From the NCBI GenBank assembly GCA_031963045.1, contig JASSUK010000015.1, positions 186,001 through 250,000 on the forward strand: a stretch of 64,000 bases of DNA, written 5' to 3'. Source of the stretch: JASSUD01 sp031963045. Its GTDB lineage: Bacteria; Pseudomonadota; Gammaproteobacteria; Burkholderiales; Burkholderiaceae. The first letter of the stretch is position 1. Every line of letters begins with the position of its first letter. The notes under the pieces were generated by a model. That model was not told the DNA's origin. It did no database searches and worked only from the letters and a program-made list of their open reading frames with translations. Made by a program: the position numbers and the translations under genes. This document shows, piece after piece, positions 61,120-64,000 of this stretch.

Positions 61120-61299
61120 TTAATCCTCTTTAGTTTTTAAAACTTTCCGACCGTTGTGATAACCGCTTGGTGTGATGTGGTGACGCAAATGCACTTCACC
61201 TGTTGTGGCATCCACAGCAATCGCTGGGCCTTGGAGTGCATCGTGTGAACGACGCATATTACGCCGAGAAGGCGATTTTTTGTTCTGCTGAACAGCCAT
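61120..61299 (-). CDS. rpmF: 50S ribosomal protein L32
   Basis: The 59-residue L32 begins MAVQQNKKSPSRRNMRRSHD and has the conserved STGEVHLRHHI-like segment (here TTGEVHLRHHITPSGYHNG). It lacks the four zinc-binding Cys residues, the Cys-less form usual in beta-proteobacteria. The ATG at 61299 has AGGAG at good spacing, which decides it over an ATG two codons earlier. It follows yceD, the standard pair. Confidence 0.96.
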   Translation of the reverse strand: MAVQQNKKSPSRRNMRRSHDALQGPAIAVDATTGEVHLRHHITPSGYHNGRKVLKTKED

Positions 61300-61466
61300 G
61301 TTCAAACTCCTGAAAATAAAAGCTTACCTAAAAACCTAGGTAAAAATTGAAGATTGGTATCTGGATATTAAAAAACGGAACGAAAATCCGTTTAAAAAAA
61401 TAATTCGGTAGCAAAAGCTACACATTGCAAAATAAGTTCAATAAAAACAGGTTCTTAGAGCGCGCC

Positions 61467-62063
61467 TTAAGATTTGTCAGGAGATTTAAGATTCATCAGA
61501 ACTGAAAAGGGGTTTTTGACAGAGGCTGCCTCATCTAATTTTTCCGCCCTTTTAGAGGAAGAAGATGCAGGTGTATCAAAATACTCTTTGCACTGAGGAT
61601 GCGCATCGGAATGCTTTGCAACAATAGGCAAAGCAAGCAAAATTTCGTCTTCAAGCAAATTCAGCAAATCAAACTGAGTGGATCCAGCAATCACATCGCA
61701 CTCCTCATCAAGAGGAGCCGCTTCTGCATCGCTTTCGGTTTTCACAATCCGAAAACGGGTATGAATAGGTAAGGTTTGTTCGTAAGGCCCAAGACAGCGC
61801 TGACACTCTAGCCATAATACTGCTGTCATATCTAGTGTTAATCCAAGCTCCGGCTTACCATCTGCACCCAAGGAAAAACGACCCTTTACCGAATACTTAA
61901 TGGGCAAATGCTGCTCCACGGTGCCACAGACGACCTCTTCTGCCACACGCGGCAAACTTGCCACATTCAGTTGACCAGAAAGTTCCTGCTGAGTCTGTGC
62001 AAACGCAAAAATGTCCAGCTCAAGGGGAAAAGAAGGACTTTCATTTTCCAAGATTAAAACCAC
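61467..62063 (-). CDS. yceD: YceD / DUF177 family protein
   Basis: YceD is a DUF177 protein encoded just before rpmF in most bacteria and linked to 23S rRNA metabolism in some. The 198-residue protein has the paired-Cys motif LECQRCLGPYEQTLPIHT (about 95) and the acidic segment FDLLNLLEDEILLALPIV with HPQCKEY. The start is GTG at 62063. The stop TAA runs straight into GGCGCGCTCTAAGAACC, a family A-like end with the GGTTCTTAG motif. Confidence 0.9.
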   Translation of the reverse strand: MVLILENESPSFPLELDIFAFAQTQQELSGQLNVASLPRVAEEVVCGTVEQHLPIKYSVKGRFSLGADGKPELGLTLDMTAVLWLECQRCLGPYEQTLPIHTRFRIVKTESDAEAAPLDEECDVIAGSTQFDLLNLLEDEILLALPIVAKHSDAHPQCKEYFDTPASSSSKRAEKLDEAASVKNPFSVLMNLKSPDKS

Positions 62064-62211
62064 TTTAAAAAATTAATACTGCCGATAGCAAAAAGCGCGC
62101 AAGCTTACTGGTTTTGCTTTTTTGAGTCAAACTTAATCATGCGTGACGCAAATTAAACACCATATTCTACAGTGTTTGTAAGGTGGAGGATTTGTATCTT
62201 TACAACGAAGC

Positions 62212-62345
62212 GGTAGGTTGGTGGTGACGAAGGAACCCCAACATGCACACCACCGACTTGTAACCATTGCTTTTGGCCTGTATATACAGGTCTTAAAAGG
62301 TCAGCGGTCATCATGTTGGGGTTCCTTCGTCACCACCAACCTACC
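62212..62345. repeat. REP-like repeat family B, inverted pair
   Basis: Two cores face each other (GGTAGGTTGGTGGTGACGAA ... TTCGTCACCACCAACCTACC) with the CCTGTATATACAGG palindrome in the middle. It has the same composite structure as 38849 but the ACGAAGGAA loop class. It fills the yceD-btuB spacer, which otherwise holds nothing recognisable. Confidence 0.83.
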
Positions 62346-62403
62346 ATGCATCCTAGCTCGTCATAATATAAAGGGCATCACGCTTCATTTTGCTTCTGAA
62401 ATT

Positions 62404-64000
62404 TTATTGAGGCTCCCACATTACCTCTACATAAGCGCCTCGTGCAGGCGTTTGATAGCCATAGGCTAGCTGGTAGCTACGGTTAAAGACATTATCAACA
62501 CGGGTGCGCACAGACCACGTAGGGCTCATTGCATAGCGAGCATGCAGATTCAATATGGCGTACCCATGAAGCGGCATAGTGCCGTCCTCTCGCCTACCAC
62601 TGATCAACCAATCGCCCCCCATGCGCCAACCCGCAACCGGGACGGTAACCCCCACGTTGGCAAAATGTCGCGCGCGCCGAGGTAAGTCGCGCGATAGCCT
62701 TGGCATAGTGGAGGGGGTGTTTTCTTCTACAGGATTTTGGATGGTCCCTGTTACTCGCCATTCCATTCTATGCCAGCGTGCTGTCGCCGCTGCCTCCAAA
62801 CCCTCTACCTTCGCCCGACCAATATTCTGCGCGCGGTAGATACCCGGCGAGACTTGAACCGATTGAATCAGATCTCGGTAACGGGTTTGAAAAGCAGTGA
62901 TACGCGAGTCAGTCTCAATCAAGTGCCCACCGAATATAGCGTGACCTGTGTAGTGCACCGTAGCTTCGAGTGAGCGACTCCGTTCAGGTTGCACGTTAGG
63001 GTTGCCATAATCAGGGTAGTACAAATCATTAAAAGAAGGAGGGCGAAAAGCGTTTGAAGCACTCAATGAAGTGTGCCACCGAGGCGACCAAGCATAGCGA
63101 TAACCGGCATATATACTGTTCGCCACCCCCACATCGCTATATCTATCCTGCCTAACATGCAGCTGCACTTGATTTGCGCCATGCTCTAAAACATAACCAG
63201 CAAAACCAGAATCGACATGGCGCGTAGGGTGCGTAAAACCTGGAGTGGTATAGGCACTCGCTTCTAAACTCTGCTCCAGATGCTCATATCCCCACAGCCC
63301 TTTTTGTGTGGGCGATAGCGCAATTTCATTGCGCCAAGTAAGTTGGTGATTCAGTGTATTAAAACGGCTATCGAACTGACCATTTTTGGTATTGGTATTC
63401 CCATCTTCGCTGCGTGCAAAAAGCATATGTGCAGCCCAGCGCTCACTCATAGGGCCTTGTGCAGAGGCGGAAAGAACGCGCAAACGATTATGCGAAAAAT
63501 GCTGATCGGTGGGCGCACCAAAAGGCTGATCAAAGCTTACTTTACTCTGGATATCGTAAAGCCTGGCACCTGCTTCCCATCCAAAATCAAATTGGTGCTG
63601 CAAAGACATATTCAATGCATGATTGGATGCCCCATCTGGGCCAGGATTAATGTCTGGTATGTAAGCCGGATCCATCGCTGAAAAACCGGCTGTTTTTAAA
63701 TGGGAGGCCCCAATATAAAACTGTGTATCTCCGAATGCACCAAGCTCACCGCTCACACCTAATCGCTGACGCTGCGTGTCATAACGCCCATATTCTGCTG
63801 CTACCTGAATTCTAGGCAGAGTAACTGCATCTATGTCTTTGCCTCCGCCCTTCTCCCTTTTTAGTGCTGGCAATTTCTGGCGAGTACGCATCTGCACCAC
63901 ACCACCTACTGCGCCCCCTCCATAGAGTGCAGACACATTCCCATTCACTACATCCACCTGTTCGAGGTGATCGAGCATGGCCAAACTTAATTGCGCGCGC
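62404..64000 (-). CDS. btuB: TonB-dependent outer-membrane receptor, BtuB-like, 3' part
   Basis: The frame runs off the right edge, so only about 530 C-terminal residues are visible. They start within the plug domain (DHLEQVDVVNGNVSALYGGG, GAVGGVVQMRTR), then the beta-barrel. FNDLYYPDYGNPNVQPERSRS is typical of vitamin B12 receptors of the BtuB type. The protein ends YVEVMWEPQ. BtuB imports cobalamin using energy from TonB; other substrates cannot be excluded. In relatives maf and other genes precede yceD, so the junction here is different. Confidence 0.82.
   Translation of the reverse strand, partial: RAQLSLAMLDHLEQVDVVNGNVSALYGGGAVGGVVQMRTRQKLPALKREKGGGKDIDAVTLPRIQVAAEYGRYDTQRQRLGVSGELGAFGDTQFYIGASHLKTAGFSAMDPAYIPDINPGPDGASNHALNMSLQHQFDFGWEAGARLYDIQSKVSFDQPFGAPTDQHFSHNRLRVLSASAQGPMSERWAAHMLFARSEDGNTNTKNGQFDSRFNTLNHQLTWRNEIALSPTQKGLWGYEHLEQSLEASAYTTPGFTHPTRHVDSGFAGYVLEHGANQVQLHVRQDRYSDVGVANSIYAGYRYAWSPRWHTSLSASNAFRPPSFNDLYYPDYGNPNVQPERSRSLEATVHYTGHAIFGGHLIETDSRITAFQTRYRDLIQSVQVSPGIYRAQNIGRAKVEGLEAAATARWHRMEWRVTGTIQNPVEENTPSTMPRLSRDLPRRARHFANVGVTVPVAGWRMGGDWLISGRREDGTMPLHGYAILNLHARYAMSPTWSVRTRVDNVFNRSYQLAYGYQTPARGAYVEVMWEPQ

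Noticed and set aside
1337..62345. Repeats as a possible CRISPR array
   Set aside because: Copies are dispersed in many spacers, of mixed orientation and irregular spacing; no cas genes are present.

Overview
The window is a gene-dense, chromosome-like stretch from a betaproteobacterium of the order Burkholderiales, most likely family Burkholderiaceae. Protein sequences and gene order match that family closely: rluB-rimP-nusA-infB-rbfA-truB; nuoA-N followed by a DUF2818 gene and a NUDIX gene; aroQ-accB-accC-prmA; carA-carB-greA with yhbY divergent from rlmE-ftsH; and yceD-rpmF-plsX-fabH-fabD-fabG-acpP-fabF-rpoE. The base composition looks much less GC-rich than in free-living Burkholderia. 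Spacers are full of short palindromic repeats, and several operon partners are missing. Together these suggest a host-associated lineage with a reduced genome, for example a fungal endosymbiont of the Mycoavidus/Glomeribacter type. The exact genus is an inference.

Layout. 1-9.9 kb (minus): partial bamE, then the translation and RNA-modification cluster. 10.2-28.7 kb (minus): bamC, a NUDIX hydrolase, a DUF2818 protein and the complete 13-gene respiratory complex I operon. 28.9-37.3 kb (plus): aroQ, accBC, prmA, pyrD, yggX, a tusA-like gene and mutS. 37.3-40.3 kb: a small accessory island with three tandem copies of a coiled-coil membrane protein gene, the last one frameshifted, and two convergent genes for small unknown membrane proteins. 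40.3-52.1 kb: ftsH, rlmE, yhbY, greA, carB, carA, sspB, ppiD and tRNA-Val(UAC). 52.3-62.1 kb (minus): lepA, rpoE and the fatty-acid/phospholipid cluster with rpmF and yceD. 62.4-64 kb: the 3' part of a BtuB-like TonB-dependent receptor gene.

The strongest unexplained signal lies between the genes. Family A is a palindromic, MITE-like element of about 146 bp with internally deleted versions down to 14 bp. It sits at gene 3' ends and its terminal TAG is the actual stop codon of truB, nusA, nuoM, nuoF and nuoK. Family B is a REP/REPIN-like sequence beginning GTAG followed by an imperfect palindrome. About 18 copies occur singly or as inverted pairs, and one supplies the stop codon of prmA. Two further palindromes (C at nuoA/nuoB, D at fabG/acpP) occur once each. 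No transposase that could mobilise any of them is in the window. The rest is mainly housekeeping: respiration, fatty-acid synthesis, carbamoyl-phosphate synthesis, translation and protein quality control.
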